Of a stretch of DNA of 36,200 bases, positions 15,064 to 24,053 are shown piece by piece. Each line of letters opens with the position of its first letter. Positions within the stretch are counted from its first letter, which is position 1. Under the pieces are notes generated by a model. It searched no databases, had not been told where the DNA came from, and was given only the letters and a program-made list of their open reading frames with translations. Origin of the DNA: an uncultured Collinsella sp. (lineage in GTDB: Bacteria > Actinomycetota > Coriobacteriia > Coriobacteriales > Coriobacteriaceae); NCBI GenBank assembly GCA_902464035.1, contig CABQHT010000018.1:1-36200 (forward strand), read 5' to 3'. Made by a program: the position numbers and the translations under genes.

Positions 15064-16998
15064 CTAATTCTTATCGGAGGCTTCGGCCTCGGCGGACTGT
15101 TCGGCGGTTTTCTCGGAATCTGATTCGGAGGTCGATCCCTGATTGGTGTTGTCGCGAATCGTTTGCGCGTCGATCACCTGGCGGGTCTGCTCTTCATCGA
15201 TCTGGTGGCGGTACTTGGATATCGTGTCCTGCGCATCGTCGACACTTGTTTGCGGAATGCCCGCCTTGAGGCGGTTTTGCGTGTCTTCGGGCAGGTCGGA
15301 CAGCTTAATGCTGGTTTCGCTTTCGAGCCAGTGGAGCTTGAGTCCGAGCGGCTTGCCGGGCAGGCCGCGCCAGACGGCGACATTGCCCTGGTAGGTACCC
15401 AGGTAGTACGAGCCGGTGACACCCGTGTAGGCCCAGATGCCAGCTGCCAGCACAAAGACGAGGGCCAGGATGGCGGCGATAGTAATGTTGCGGCGACGTA
15501 CGCGCTGCGCCTCGCGCATAACGCCATCGTCAACCAGGTCAACGACTACTACGGTCACGTTGTCGTGGCCGCCGGCGGCAAGCGCCGCGTCCACTAGATT
15601 GTCGACGCAGATTTGCGCGGTTGAGGACTGCGTGGCGATGTTCTCGATATCGCTATCGGGAATCATGCTCGAAAGGCCGTCGGAGCACAGGATCAGGCGG
15701 TCGCCTTCCTCGATATGCAGAGTGAAGTGGTCGGCATACATGGCAGGGTCCGAGCCCAGCGCACGGGTGATGACCGAACGGTTGGGGTGGACGCGAGCCT
15801 CGTCTGCCGTAATCTCGCCGGCGTCCACGAGCTCCTCCACGTAGGAGTGGTCGCGGGTCACGCGGATGAGCGTGCCCTCGTGGAGCAGGTAGGCGCGAGA
15901 GTCACCCACGTGGGCGATGGCGAGCGTGTCGTTTTCGATATAGGCGCAAGTGGCTGTGCAGCCCATGCCGGGCTTGCCCAGGCCGTTCAGGGCCGCCTCG
16001 ATTACGGCGGCGTTGGCTGCCTCGACGGCTGCGGCCAGGCGTGCTGCGTCGGCGGACTGCGGGGCCGTCTTGGCAATAGTCTCGACGGCGATGGAAGAGG
16101 CTACCTCGCCGGCGGCGTGACCACCCATGCCGTCGCATACGCAAAAGAGCGGCGACTGCACCAGGTAGGAATCCTCATTGTGCGGGCGCACACAGCCAAC
16201 GTCGGAGCGGGCGCCCCACATGAGTTGTGTGGTGGTGCCGGCATCATAGGTCGAGTCGGTCTCGATGCGTTCCTCGGTCAGGGGCTCAAAGCTCATGGTC
16301 GAGCCGGGGTCTTTGAGCTTGGCCTCAACGGCGGCAACGTCGATCTCGGCTGTGTCACCGGGAGAGACGGTGTCGGTCTCGGCGTTTGATTCGGAATCGC
16401 CGGTGTCCGGGGAGCCGGGCTCTTCGGACGCGCAGGCGGTCGACTCGTCGTCTTGCGGGCTGACGTCTATAGGCTCGGGTGTCGCAAAGTGCGACGGCGC
16501 GGGCGTGCTTTGCGACTGGGCGGCGGGCTCGGCCACGGTATCGGACTCGCTTGCGGGCGCAGGCTGCGGGGCCTTGGGTGCAGGGCCGTCCTCGGGGGAT
16601 GGCCCCGCTTCGGGCGCCGGCGTAGACACGGGCGCAACCTCGGATGCCGGGGCTATGGGAAACGCCGGCGCGGCGGGCTCGGGTGCCGCAAACACCGCAG
16701 CGCTCTCGTTGATTGCCGCGGCGACGGGCTCTGCAAAGTGAGCTGGCGCCGAGGTTGCTTCGGGCGCTGTGGGCTGTTCCGCAGCATGTGCGCCGATGGG
16801 CGCCGCTACGGCATCCTCTTCGTCCTCGTTATCGGCGAGATCCGAAATATCATGCGTTACATGCGAAAGAGGCAGGGAGAACACGGTGTCCTCGGGTTCC
16901 ACGGGTGCGGAGCCCGCCGGAGCGGCGTGGGCCGGCGCAGCTGTGGCGGCAGCCGGTGCCTCGGTCATAGTCGCGGACTTGTTCTCCTCGTCGATCAT
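15064..16998 (-). CDS. PP2C-type Ser/Thr phosphatase (PstP/PrpC-like) with a long acidic Pro/Ala-rich N-terminal arm
   Basis: The 644-aa protein reverses phosphorylation by the local kinases. The catalytic domain spans about 258-490: RSDVGCVRPHNEDSYL, VCDGMGGHAAGE (metal Asp289), AHVGDSRAY, RDHS, CSDGLSSM and GGHDNVTVVVVDLV. A TM helix (about 504-526) and a charged extracytoplasmic tail (527-644) follow. Unusually, residues 1-255 are a low-complexity arm rich in Ala, Pro, Glu and Asp; typical homologues start at or near the catalytic domain. The arm contains many Ser/Thr residues in acidic context and could bind FHA domains when phosphorylated (inference). Its ATG overlaps the fhaB stop by 4 bp (ATGA), indicating translational coupling. 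Confidence 0.92.
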   Translation of the reverse strand: MIDEENKSATMTEAPAAATAAPAHAAPAGSAPVEPEDTVFSLPLSHVTHDISDLADNEDEEDAVAAPIGAHAAEQPTAPEATSAPAHFAEPVAAAINESAAVFAAPEPAAPAFPIAPASEVAPVSTPAPEAGPSPEDGPAPKAPQPAPASESDTVAEPAAQSQSTPAPSHFATPEPIDVSPQDDESTACASEEPGSPDTGDSESNAETDTVSPGDTAEIDVAAVEAKLKDPGSTMSFEPLTEERIETDSTYDAGTTTQLMWGARSDVGCVRPHNEDSYLVQSPLFCVCDGMGGHAAGEVASSIAVETIAKTAPQSADAARLAAAVEAANAAVIEAALNGLGKPGMGCTATCAYIENDTLAIAHVGDSRAYLLHEGTLIRVTRDHSYVEELVDAGEITADEARVHPNRSVITRALGSDPAMYADHFTLHIEEGDRLILCSDGLSSMIPDSDIENIATQSSTAQICVDNLVDAALAAGGHDNVTVVVVDLVDDGVMREAQRVRRRNITIAAILALVFVLAAGIWAYTGVTGSYYLGTYQGNVAVWRGLPGKPLGLKLHWLESETSIKLSDLPEDTQNRLKAGIPQTSVDDAQDTISKYRHQIDEEQTRQVIDAQTIRDNTNQGSTSESDSEKTAEQSAEAEASDKN

Positions 16999-17411
16999 CG
17001 ACGGTTCACCTTCATGACCACATCGCCGATCTGGACTTCGTCGCCCTCGCGCAGCGTTGCGGGCTCCACAAGCTGGCGGCCGTTGACGAGCGTGCCGTTA
17101 AGCGAGTTGAGGTCCTCGATGATGAGCGCCGGGCCCTGCAGCGAAAAGCGCGCATGCGAGGCCGAGACGAATGGTTCGTTGATGCAGATGTCCGAAGATG
17201 GCGAGCGACCGACGATGACGGGGCCGAGCATGTCTACGTGGATGCCGCGGATACCGCGCGGGCCCTTGTCCACATCGATCGTCCAGATAGCCGAGTCGCG
17301 GCGCTGTCCGCGCACAAGTCCCACGCCGGTCTTCATGACGGCGAACAGGAAGATATAGAGCAGGGCGACCAGGACGATGCGGCCTGCAAAAAGGACGATA
17401 TCGATGTTCAT
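16995..17411 (-). CDS. fhaB: FhaB-like membrane-anchored FHA-domain protein
   Basis: The 138-aa protein has an N-terminal TM helix (about 5-27) and a C-terminal FHA domain that binds phosphothreonine: VIVGRSPSSDICI, VSASHARFSL, IEDLNSLNGTLVNGRQL. The order and size match FhaB (FipA) of mycobacteria, which links kinase signalling to division. The 4-bp overlap with the phosphatase and the 6-bp gap after fhaA show tight co-transcription. Confidence 0.92.
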   Translation of the reverse strand: MNIDIVLFAGRIVLVALLYIFLFAVMKTGVGLVRGQRRDSAIWTIDVDKGPRGIRGIHVDMLGPVIVGRSPSSDICINEPFVSASHARFSLQGPALIIEDLNSLNGTLVNGRQLVEPATLREGDEVQIGDVVMKVNRR

Positions 17412-17417
17412 AAGCGA

Positions 17418-18428
17418 CTATCCCCTAAATTCAAAGGTGCTCAGGCCAAACGTCAGCAGATCGCCGTTGCGCAGCGGGCAGCGCGTAATGCGGCGGTTGT
17501 TGACGAGTGTGCCGTTGGTGGAATTGAGGTCCTCGATCGACCAATCCGAGCCCGTAAAGGTGAGCTGGGCGTGGCGGCGCGACACGTTGGGGTCGCGCAG
17601 GGCAATGTCGGAAACTGAGCGCTCGCGACCGATGGTCACCTGTGCGGAGGTGATGCTATGGCTCTCGCCGCTCACGACGTCGACGAGCTGGGCGAGCGGG
17701 CGCTGTGGGGCGCGAGTGCTCGCCATGTTGGAGGCGATGCCGGCTGCGGCGCCTAGGCCCACGGCGGCACCGGTCGCGGCGGCTCCGCCCATGCCGGCAA
17801 GCGCGTCGCGCGAGACGGTCTGCGGCACCGGGATAGGAGCGGCGGGGTCGGGGACGCTAGGCGCGAAGGGATCTGCTACGGCAAGCGGGTCAGGAGCGGC
17901 GGCGCGAGGCGTCGGCTGCTGCTGGGGCATGGCGGCGGGGCGCTGCGGCTGCGGGGCAGCAAACTGCTGCTGGCCGGCGCGCGGGGCGCTGGCGGCACGG
18001 CTTGCCGCGGAGTTGTTTTGGCCCAGACCGTTTTGATAGGCGCGCTCTTCTTCGTACAGGCGGCCGAGCGTGGGGGCATCGACGTTCTCGGCAAAGACCG
18101 AGAACTTGCCGGCGCGCAGCTGCGGATCGATCATAAAGCGCACGAGGGGCTCGCCGACAAAGACATAGCGGCGCTTTTCGGCCTGCGCTTTCACAAACTC
18201 GCGGACCTCGCGCGAAAGCTCGGGGTAGAACGGGGCGAGCATGGGATCGTCGTCGGCGGCGATCAGGATGGTATAGAGTGCCGGCGCCGTGTTGACGCCG
18301 TTAATCACCAGAGTCTGATCCTCCATGTCGCGAGCGGCCTGCTTGGCAAGCTTCTTAAAGGAGAACGGGGCACGGGTGGCACCGAAGATGCCGGCCACGT
18401 GGTCCTCGAAGATGTTCAGGAAGTTCAC
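17418..18428 (-). CDS. fhaA: FhaA-like protein: DUF3662 domain plus C-terminal FHA domain
   Basis: The 336-aa cytoplasmic protein begins with a DUF3662 (FhaA N-terminal) domain at about 1-125 (MNFLNIFEDHVAGIFGATRA, KKLAKQAARDMEDQ, LVINGVNTAPALYTILI). A disordered Ala/Pro/Gln-rich linker (about 140-240) follows, then a C-terminal FHA domain (about 250-335; TIGRERSVSDIAL, NVSRRHAQLTF, IEDLNSTNGTLVNNRRI). In mycobacteria FhaA binds the phosphorylated pseudokinase MviN and restrains peptidoglycan synthesis, a plausible role here too. It overlaps the upstream kinase gene by 4 bp. Confidence 0.93.
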   Translation of the reverse strand: MNFLNIFEDHVAGIFGATRAPFSFKKLAKQAARDMEDQTLVINGVNTAPALYTILIAADDDPMLAPFYPELSREVREFVKAQAEKRRYVFVGEPLVRFMIDPQLRAGKFSVFAENVDAPTLGRLYEEERAYQNGLGQNNSAASRAASAPRAGQQQFAAPQPQRPAAMPQQQPTPRAAAPDPLAVADPFAPSVPDPAAPIPVPQTVSRDALAGMGGAAATGAAVGLGAAAGIASNMASTRAPQRPLAQLVDVVSGESHSITSAQVTIGRERSVSDIALRDPNVSRRHAQLTFTGSDWSIEDLNSTNGTLVNNRRITRCPLRNGDLLTFGLSTFEFRG

Positions 18429-20278
18429 GAAAGATCACTCTCCGTATAGGTTCTTTGGTATCCGAGCAAATATAGGCATATCCCAACGATTATAGAGGAT
18501 AGGGTTCCCGCAACTGCCGCCTTGGCGGCGACCGCGGCTGCAAGGCTGGCAATTTCCATATGGTGTGCAAGACAGGATGCCGCTGCGCAGCCGATGCCGG
18601 TGACGGCGATGGCGGCGATTGAGGCAAGGTTTGAGCCCTGGTCGGCTCGCTTGGCATGGGCATTGAGCAGCGCAGATGACGCTGCGGCAGTTGTCGCGAC
18701 CAGCACAAAGGCAGCCCAAAGGAGCGGGTCTTCCAGCGCTGCGGCAACGTTACCGAGCCCCAGCACGCCTCCGGCTGAAAGCGCGACCGTCGCCAGACGG
18801 GCAAAAAGCACGCCCATGCCCGTTGCCGCGGCGGCGCTTGCCGGGCCGAGCCAAAATGACGCGACGCCGGCGGCGACCCCAGCTGCCAGGAAGGTATTGC
18901 CAGTCAGACAGCCAAGCGCGAGTGCACAGGTGAGCGCGGCGCTCGCGGCAGCCTCGGTGCGACCCCAGGCGATCCACCAACCGGACATGGCAGCGGCAAA
19001 GACCACCGCGACGGGCAACATCGACAGGATGCCCTGCGCCTGCATGGTGGCGTTGGCCATGAGCACCAAAAAGCCCACAGCCGAGATGGCCGAGCCGATC
19101 TGGGGGGCCAGGCCAGCCGCCGCTCCGATCGCGATAGCCGCAATGACCAGGCCGGGAAGCGCCGCGACCCCGGCTGTTTGCATCAGCAAAAAGCTAAAGG
19201 TGCCGCACGCTAGCGCCGAGATAGCGTGCATGGTGTAGTCGCGCGCATGGCTCCAGCGCGTGCCCGCCCAGCCGAGCGCGGGGTCGACCTCGATGGCGTC
19301 GTCCTCGTAGTACGACGGCTCGATATCGTCGAGCTCCTGCTCGTCATCCGAAAGCTCGCCAACCATTTGCTCCAGGCTGCGACGGCCCTCGCGCACGCTG
19401 CCCAGACCGGCAAGGAGCTGGTCGCAAAAAGCCTCGATGCTGTTGGGGCGGTCCTGCGGCATGGGGGAGAGCGCGCTCATGAGCGCGGCCTCGGCTCCCG
19501 GGGGAAAGTGTGGTATCAGCTCGCTGGGATAGGTGGCGCCGCCGATGATGCGGTCGAGCGAGTCGGCGGGCGTGGCCGCCATAAAGGGAGCGCTGCCGCA
19601 CAAACCCTCATAGATAACGCAGGCAAGGGCAAAGACATCGGCGCGTTCGTCGACCGTGCCGGTCTCGATATCGAGCTGCTCGGGCGGCATGTAGCCGATG
19701 GTGCCGCCGCGCGAGCCGCCAAAGCCACCGGCGGACGACAGTCGCGCCATGCCAAAGTCGGTGAGCTTTACATTGCCCGAGTGGTCGATGAGCACGTTGG
19801 CGGGCTTAATGTCCAGGTGGAGTACGCCATTGCTATGGGCGAAGGTGAGCGCCTGGCCCAGGGCATCGGCAATGGCCGCGGCCTCGTCAAAGGTGAGTGA
19901 GTGGCCGTCCACGCGATGCAAAAACTCGGCCAGCGACATACCGTCGATATACTCCATGACCAGGTAGGCATAGGCGGTGTCATGCGTAAAGTCGATGACC
20001 TGCACGATATTGGGATGTTGAAGCATGGCGGCAGTGTGCGCCTCGCGCAGGACATCCATGATGTCGCTGGCGGGCATGCCGGCGCCGTTGATAAGGGGGA
20101 TGCGCTTAATGGCGACGCGGCGGCGCAGGTGCGTGTCGCGGCAAATCTCGATGGAGCCAAAACCGCCGGTCGCAAGTGTCTCGAGCGGCTGGTACCGCTT
20201 GAGCAGCTCGCGAGAGCTGGTGCCCTCCAAAGGAACGTCCGGCGAGAACCGGGCGGTATGTTGCGAGAAAAGCGGCAT
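18425..20278 (-). CDS. Ser/Thr protein kinase with multi-pass membrane C-terminus
   Basis: This 617-aa protein is the first gene of the operon. The kinase domain is at about 30-295: LATGGFGSIEI loop (35-45), VAIK Lys58, catalytic loop HLDIKPANVL (154-163), DFG (174-176) and GYMPPEQ (195-201). The catalytic loop reads HLD instead of HRD, so it is a non-RD kinase, possibly not needing activation-loop phosphorylation. An acidic linker (305-335) is followed by about 260 residues of Ala/Gly/Leu-rich hydrophobic helices, probably eight to ten TM segments, with no PASTA or other extracellular sensor. It may take the place of pknA. I prefer ATG 20278 (GAGGG 6 bp upstream) over TTG 20284. Confidence 0.88.
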   Translation of the reverse strand: MPLFSQHTARFSPDVPLEGTSSRELLKRYQPLETLATGGFGSIEICRDTHLRRRVAIKRIPLINGAGMPASDIMDVLREAHTAAMLQHPNIVQVIDFTHDTAYAYLVMEYIDGMSLAEFLHRVDGHSLTFDEAAAIADALGQALTFAHSNGVLHLDIKPANVLIDHSGNVKLTDFGMARLSSAGGFGGSRGGTIGYMPPEQLDIETGTVDERADVFALACVIYEGLCGSAPFMAATPADSLDRIIGGATYPSELIPHFPPGAEAALMSALSPMPQDRPNSIEAFCDQLLAGLGSVREGRRSLEQMVGELSDDEQELDDIEPSYYEDDAIEVDPALGWAGTRWSHARDYTMHAISALACGTFSFLLMQTAGVAALPGLVIAAIAIGAAAGLAPQIGSAISAVGFLVLMANATMQAQGILSMLPVAVVFAAAMSGWWIAWGRTEAAASAALTCALALGCLTGNTFLAAGVAAGVASFWLGPASAAAATGMGVLFARLATVALSAGGVLGLGNVAAALEDPLLWAAFVLVATTAAASSALLNAHAKRADQGSNLASIAAIAVTGIGCAAASCLAHHMEIASLAAAVAAKAAVAGTLSSIIVGICLYLLGYQRTYTESDLS

Positions 20279-20422
20279 GGCCAACCCTCGTGCGTTTAAA
20301 GTTCGTTTGCGAGTGGCGGGCGCGGAGCCGAGCCGTTCGCGGTGGCATAGATGCTGCTAGTGTAGCACGCTCGGGCGGATGGCGAGGATAACGGGATGTG
20401 AGGCTGCCTGTCTGGCTTGGCC

Positions 20423-21139
20423 TTAGTGCTTCTTCTTGTTCTTCTTCTGCTTGCGCTGCTTGCCCTTGGTCTCCTGGGGCTTGTCGCCCTGCTTGGCCTC
20501 GGCGGCGGCCTTCTCGGCCTTCATTTTCTTCTTCTTGGTCTCGATGCGGAGTTTTTTGTTGATGCGGGCCTTGAGGAAGGGACCGAACTGCTCGGCATCG
20601 CCACGGACGAAGGTGTCCTTGGGGATCGTCACGCCCTGGTCGGCGAACATGGCCACAAAGATGCGCTCGCCGTCGAGTACGTGGTCGAGCTTGTCAAACG
20701 GGAAGAACTGCGACTTGCCGCTCTTGCCCCAAACCATCAGGCCGTCCTCGTTGGCGGCGACGCGGCGATAGCGGCCACCCATGGACTCGTCGGCCTCGAC
20801 GGCGTCGATAAAGTCGCGGGCGAGCGTGTGGTGCAGGTTCTTGCTCCACCAGGCCAAAAAGGCGCCGAACACGATCAGCACGACGCCGAACTTGATCCAG
20901 CTGCCGCCGGCCACCAGCATGCCGATGCCGATGAGCGCGGCAATCGCGGCGGCGACGTACAGGGAGCCACGGCGCCTGGGCGAGGCGACCAGGCGGGCAA
21001 AGTCGGTGACGAGGTCGTTTTCGTACTGATACTCGTTGAGGTACAGAATGCCGTCGTCGGCTGCGGCCTGCTCCTCGAGCGCGACCTCGACCTGGTCGGC
21101 TGCTTCGGAGGGAACGAGGTTACTCTCTGCGTCTGCCAT
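20423..21139 (-). CDS. YcxB-like membrane protein with Lys-rich C-terminal tail
   Basis: The 238-aa protein starts with an acidic arm (1-50), then two TM helices (about 60-77 and 82-98). A soluble domain follows (LARDFIDAVEADES, YRRVAANEDGLMVWG, SQFFPFDKLDHVLDGERIFVAMF), resembling the YcxB-like family. It ends in a strongly basic tail (about 190-238, KKKKMK...KQRKQKKNKKKH) that could bind nucleic acid or lipid headgroups. Its function is unknown. It diverges from dnaX; the 115-bp gap holds no clear paired promoter. The family assignment is moderate. Confidence 0.65.
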   Translation of the reverse strand: MADAESNLVPSEAADQVEVALEEQAAADDGILYLNEYQYENDLVTDFARLVASPRRRGSLYVAAAIAALIGIGMLVAGGSWIKFGVVLIVFGAFLAWWSKNLHHTLARDFIDAVEADESMGGRYRRVAANEDGLMVWGKSGKSQFFPFDKLDHVLDGERIFVAMFADQGVTIPKDTFVRGDAEQFGPFLKARINKKLRIETKKKKMKAEKAAAEAKQGDKPQETKGKQRKQKKNKKKH

Positions 21140-21254
21140 GCTCTTTGGACTCCTATCGCGGCGGGCTCGCCGTACGGGTTATTATGAATGCAGTATGCCG
21201 TGCGACCGCATGGCCGTCGCGGCAACAAGTCTCAGTATACCCGGGGGAGCACCC

Positions 21255-23738
21255 ATGGAATCGTTGTACCGAAAGTATCGCCCGCTCACCTTCGACTCCG
21301 TGGTGGGCCAGCAGCATATCGTCTCGACGCTCGAGCACGCTATCACCGAGGGACGCCTGTCCCACGCCTACCTGTTCTGCGGACCGCGCGGCACGGGCAA
21401 GACCACCATGGCGCGCATCCTTGCCAAGGCGCTGCTGTGCCGCAATGCCGAGGCGGCGCGCGCCGAGGGTGCAAGCGGCTGCATGCCCGACGGTACTTGC
21501 GAGGAGTGCGAGCTCATTGCCGAGGGCAACCACCCCGATGTCTACGAGCTCGATGCCGCAAGCCGTACCGGCGTGGACAACGTGCGCGAGGAGATCATCA
21601 ACTCCGTCAACTTTGCCCCGGTGCGCGGCAAGTACAAGATCTATATCATCGACGAGGTCCACATGCTCACGACGGCGGCGTTCAACGCGCTGCTCAAGAC
21701 GCTTGAGGAGCCGCCGGCACACGTGATCTTTGTGCTGTGCACCACCGACCCGCAAAAGATTCTGGAGACCATCCTCTCGCGCTGCCAGCGTTTCGATTTC
21801 CACCGCATCGGCAACGAGGATATCGAGCGCCGCCTGGCATACGTGTGCGAGCAGGAGGGCTTCGACTACGACGACGAGGCGCTTGCCATCGTGGCGCGCC
21901 ATGCCAAGGGCGGCATGCGCGACGCGCTCTCCACGCTGGAGCAGCTGAGCGTTTTTGGCAACGGTTCTGTGCATGCGGACGATGCCCGCTCGCTTTTAGG
22001 CGAGGTTTCGGACCAGATTCTGGGCGAGTTTTCCCGCGCCATTGCCGATCGCGATGTTGCCGAGCTCTATGGACTGATCCGTGCGCAGGTCGAGGAAGGA
22101 AACGACCTGCTGGAGCTGACGCGCGACCTGGTAGCGCATGTGCGTGACGTGTACGTTGCCTGCGTTGCCGGTGCCCGTGCCGAGCTGTTTGAGGGCGGCT
22201 CCGAGCAGGCCGAGGCGCTTGCTGCCGAGGCCGCTGCCTTTGGCGAGCATCCTGCCGACCGCCTGGCCCGCGTGCTGACGGTGCTCGACGATGCCGCACT
22301 GGAGATGAGGGGCGCGAGCGACGTGCGCCTGGTGCTCGAGATTGCCTGTACGCGTCTGGCACGTCCCGAGGCTGATTTAACGATTGAGGCATTGGCCGAG
22401 CGCGTGGCGCGTCTGGAGGCCATGGTTGCCAACGGCGCCGTGCCGGCGAGCGTGGCTGCTGCTCAGGCCACCGCGCCTGCAGCATCCGTACCCGCTGCCG
22501 CCCAGCAGCCGACGCTGATCTCGGGTGCCCGAGCCGCTACTCCGGCGGCATCTGCTACCACCGCTGATACGTCCGCGCGCCAGGGCGGTATGCCTTGGGA
22601 CCGTGGTGCTGCCGCTCCGGCGGCTCAGCCTGCGCCCCGTTCTGCGTCCGTGTCGGCTTCCAAGCCTGCAGCGTCTGCACCTCAGTCTGCGCCGGCTCCG
22701 ACGCCTCAGCCCGTTGCAGCCCCCGCGCCTGCCACCGCTCCGGCACCTAAGCCCCAGCCCAACACCGCCGCCCAGGTTGCTGCCGCTGGTGCTGCCGAGA
22801 CGCCCGCGGTCGAGGATGCCGGAGAGCTGCAGCGCAAATGGGCCGAGGTTGTCGAGCGTGTCAAGGCGCGTCAGGCTTCCTACGCAGGGCTTTTGCTCAA
22901 CGCCCGCGCCACGGCCGACGACGGCTCCAAGCTCACGGTCTCGTTCCCCGCGGGCTCGACCTTTGCCATCAAGATGCTCGGACGCGCCGACACGCAGTCG
23001 GTGGTCCTGCCGACAGTCAGTGCGGTCTTCGGTCGTCGCACCGTCGACTACGTCCTGGATGGAGGTGGCACGCCGGCTCCTCAACATGAGGAGCATTCTC
23101 CATCTGCACGGGCTGCGGCATCTGCGGACCCGCAGCCCGTGTCCTCGGCGGCCCCTGTATCCTCGAGCGCCAGCGCGCCGCAGCAGCAAGCGGCACCGGT
23201 AGCGGCATCGACCCCGTCGGCGCCTAAGCCAGCCGCGGCCAAATCGGCTGCTTCGGTCCCCGCGCCCAAGCCTGCCGCTGCGCCTGCGCCCAAGTCATCC
23301 GACCTGGGCAAGGCCCCCTGGCTGCGCTCCGACAACCCTGCCGGCGCTCCCGCCACGGGCAAGCTCCCGACTGAGCCTGCGCCCCGCGCGCCCGAGCGCG
23401 CGTCCGGTCCCAAGGCTCAGCCGTCCGCGCAGTCTGCGCCGTGGGAATCCGAGCAGGTGCCCTACGACGATGCCATGGTCGCCGGTTTTGCCGCCGATGC
23501 GGGCGGGGACGATCTGCCTCCGTTCGACGCGCCGGCCACGGCGTCCGCGCCCAAGCCCGCCGCAACTGCCCCCAAAGAGGGGGACGCTCCTGCAGCTCCC
23601 TGGGAGTCCAACCCCGGTGCGGGCAGCCCCTTCGGCCATCAGGGCGCAGCCCCGAGCATCCCACAGACCGAGGACGAGGCCAAAGCCCTCATCCGCAGCG
23701 TCTTCGGTCAGTCCACCATCTTCAAGCCGGTGGAGTAG
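21255..23738 (+). CDS. dnaX: DNA polymerase III subunit gamma/tau
   Basis: The 827-aa clamp-loader ATPase has MESLYRKYRPLTFDSVVGQ, Walker A GPRGTGKT (43-50), zinc ligands Cys62, Cys76, Cys82 and Cys85, Walker B IIDEVH (131-136), LCTTDPQKI sensor 1 and the LSRCQRF motif (175-180). Domain III runs to about 395. Long Ala/Pro/Ser linkers flank a folded block (about 523-602, LQRKWAEVVERVKARQ ... VFGRRTVDYVLDG). Four PW motifs (447, 688, 729, 782) punctuate the linkers, three of them in the pattern (A/M)PW(E/D). I chose ATG 21255 because GGGGGAG lies 5 bp upstream and MESLYRKYRP is the conserved start. I saw no slippery A-run of the E. coli kind. Confidence 0.95.
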   Translation: MESLYRKYRPLTFDSVVGQQHIVSTLEHAITEGRLSHAYLFCGPRGTGKTTMARILAKALLCRNAEAARAEGASGCMPDGTCEECELIAEGNHPDVYELDAASRTGVDNVREEIINSVNFAPVRGKYKIYIIDEVHMLTTAAFNALLKTLEEPPAHVIFVLCTTDPQKILETILSRCQRFDFHRIGNEDIERRLAYVCEQEGFDYDDEALAIVARHAKGGMRDALSTLEQLSVFGNGSVHADDARSLLGEVSDQILGEFSRAIADRDVAELYGLIRAQVEEGNDLLELTRDLVAHVRDVYVACVAGARAELFEGGSEQAEALAAEAAAFGEHPADRLARVLTVLDDAALEMRGASDVRLVLEIACTRLARPEADLTIEALAERVARLEAMVANGAVPASVAAAQATAPAASVPAAAQQPTLISGARAATPAASATTADTSARQGGMPWDRGAAAPAAQPAPRSASVSASKPAASAPQSAPAPTPQPVAAPAPATAPAPKPQPNTAAQVAAAGAAETPAVEDAGELQRKWAEVVERVKARQASYAGLLLNARATADDGSKLTVSFPAGSTFAIKMLGRADTQSVVLPTVSAVFGRRTVDYVLDGGGTPAPQHEEHSPSARAAASADPQPVSSAAPVSSSASAPQQQAAPVAASTPSAPKPAAAKSAASVPAPKPAAAPAPKSSDLGKAPWLRSDNPAGAPATGKLPTEPAPRAPERASGPKAQPSAQSAPWESEQVPYDDAMVAGFAADAGGDDLPPFDAPATASAPKPAATAPKEGDAPAAPWESNPGAGSPFGHQGAAPSIPQTEDEAKALIRSVFGQSTIFKPVE

Positions 23739-23751
23739 CTGCGCAGGCGGG

Positions 23752-23757
23752 TATACT
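23752..23757 (+). promoter_or_regulatory. Possible -10 box for the small gene pair
   Basis: TATACT lies 14 bp after the dnaX stop, about 36 bp before the ATG at 23793. No good -35 is visible at the right spacing, so this is tentative. Confidence 0.3.
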
Positions 23758-23792
23758 GCTCAAGAAGAGAACCCTTTGAACGGAGCGAGCTT

Positions 23793-24053
23793 ATGATGTG
23801 GGAATATGTCCGCCTTGAGGACGATACGCAGGTTTCGTATTCCGAAGTCCGGGAGGACAACACGGTGAAGGTTGTTGTGGAGCGCCCGCGCGATTGGGGT
23901 TTTGACACGGCGGAGTGTATCTTGCCGGCATTCAATTGGGTGTCACACGAGGGCTTTAGCGAAGCGGACCTCAAAGAACTCGATGATTTCGTGCGCAACA
24001 ATGCCCCGCTCATCCTGCGTTTTGCCTACGAAGGCGGACGAGTCTATGCCTAG
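23793..24053 (+). CDS. Small hypothetical protein, partner of the DUF4160-like gene
   Basis: An 86-aa acidic protein (MMWEYVRLEDDTQVSYSEV...) without TM segments; the C-terminal half (FSEADLKELDDFVRNNAPLILRFAYEGG) looks helical. I do not recognise the family. GGAG (23782-23785) precedes the ATG by 7 bp. Its last 8 bp overlap the next gene's start, as in many toxin-antitoxin or other stoichiometric pairs. DUF4160 genes commonly sit beside DUF2442 genes, but this sequence is not clearly DUF2442. Confidence 0.65.
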   Translation: MMWEYVRLEDDTQVSYSEVREDNTVKVVVERPRDWGFDTAECILPAFNWVSHEGFSEADLKELDDFVRNNAPLILRFAYEGGRVYA

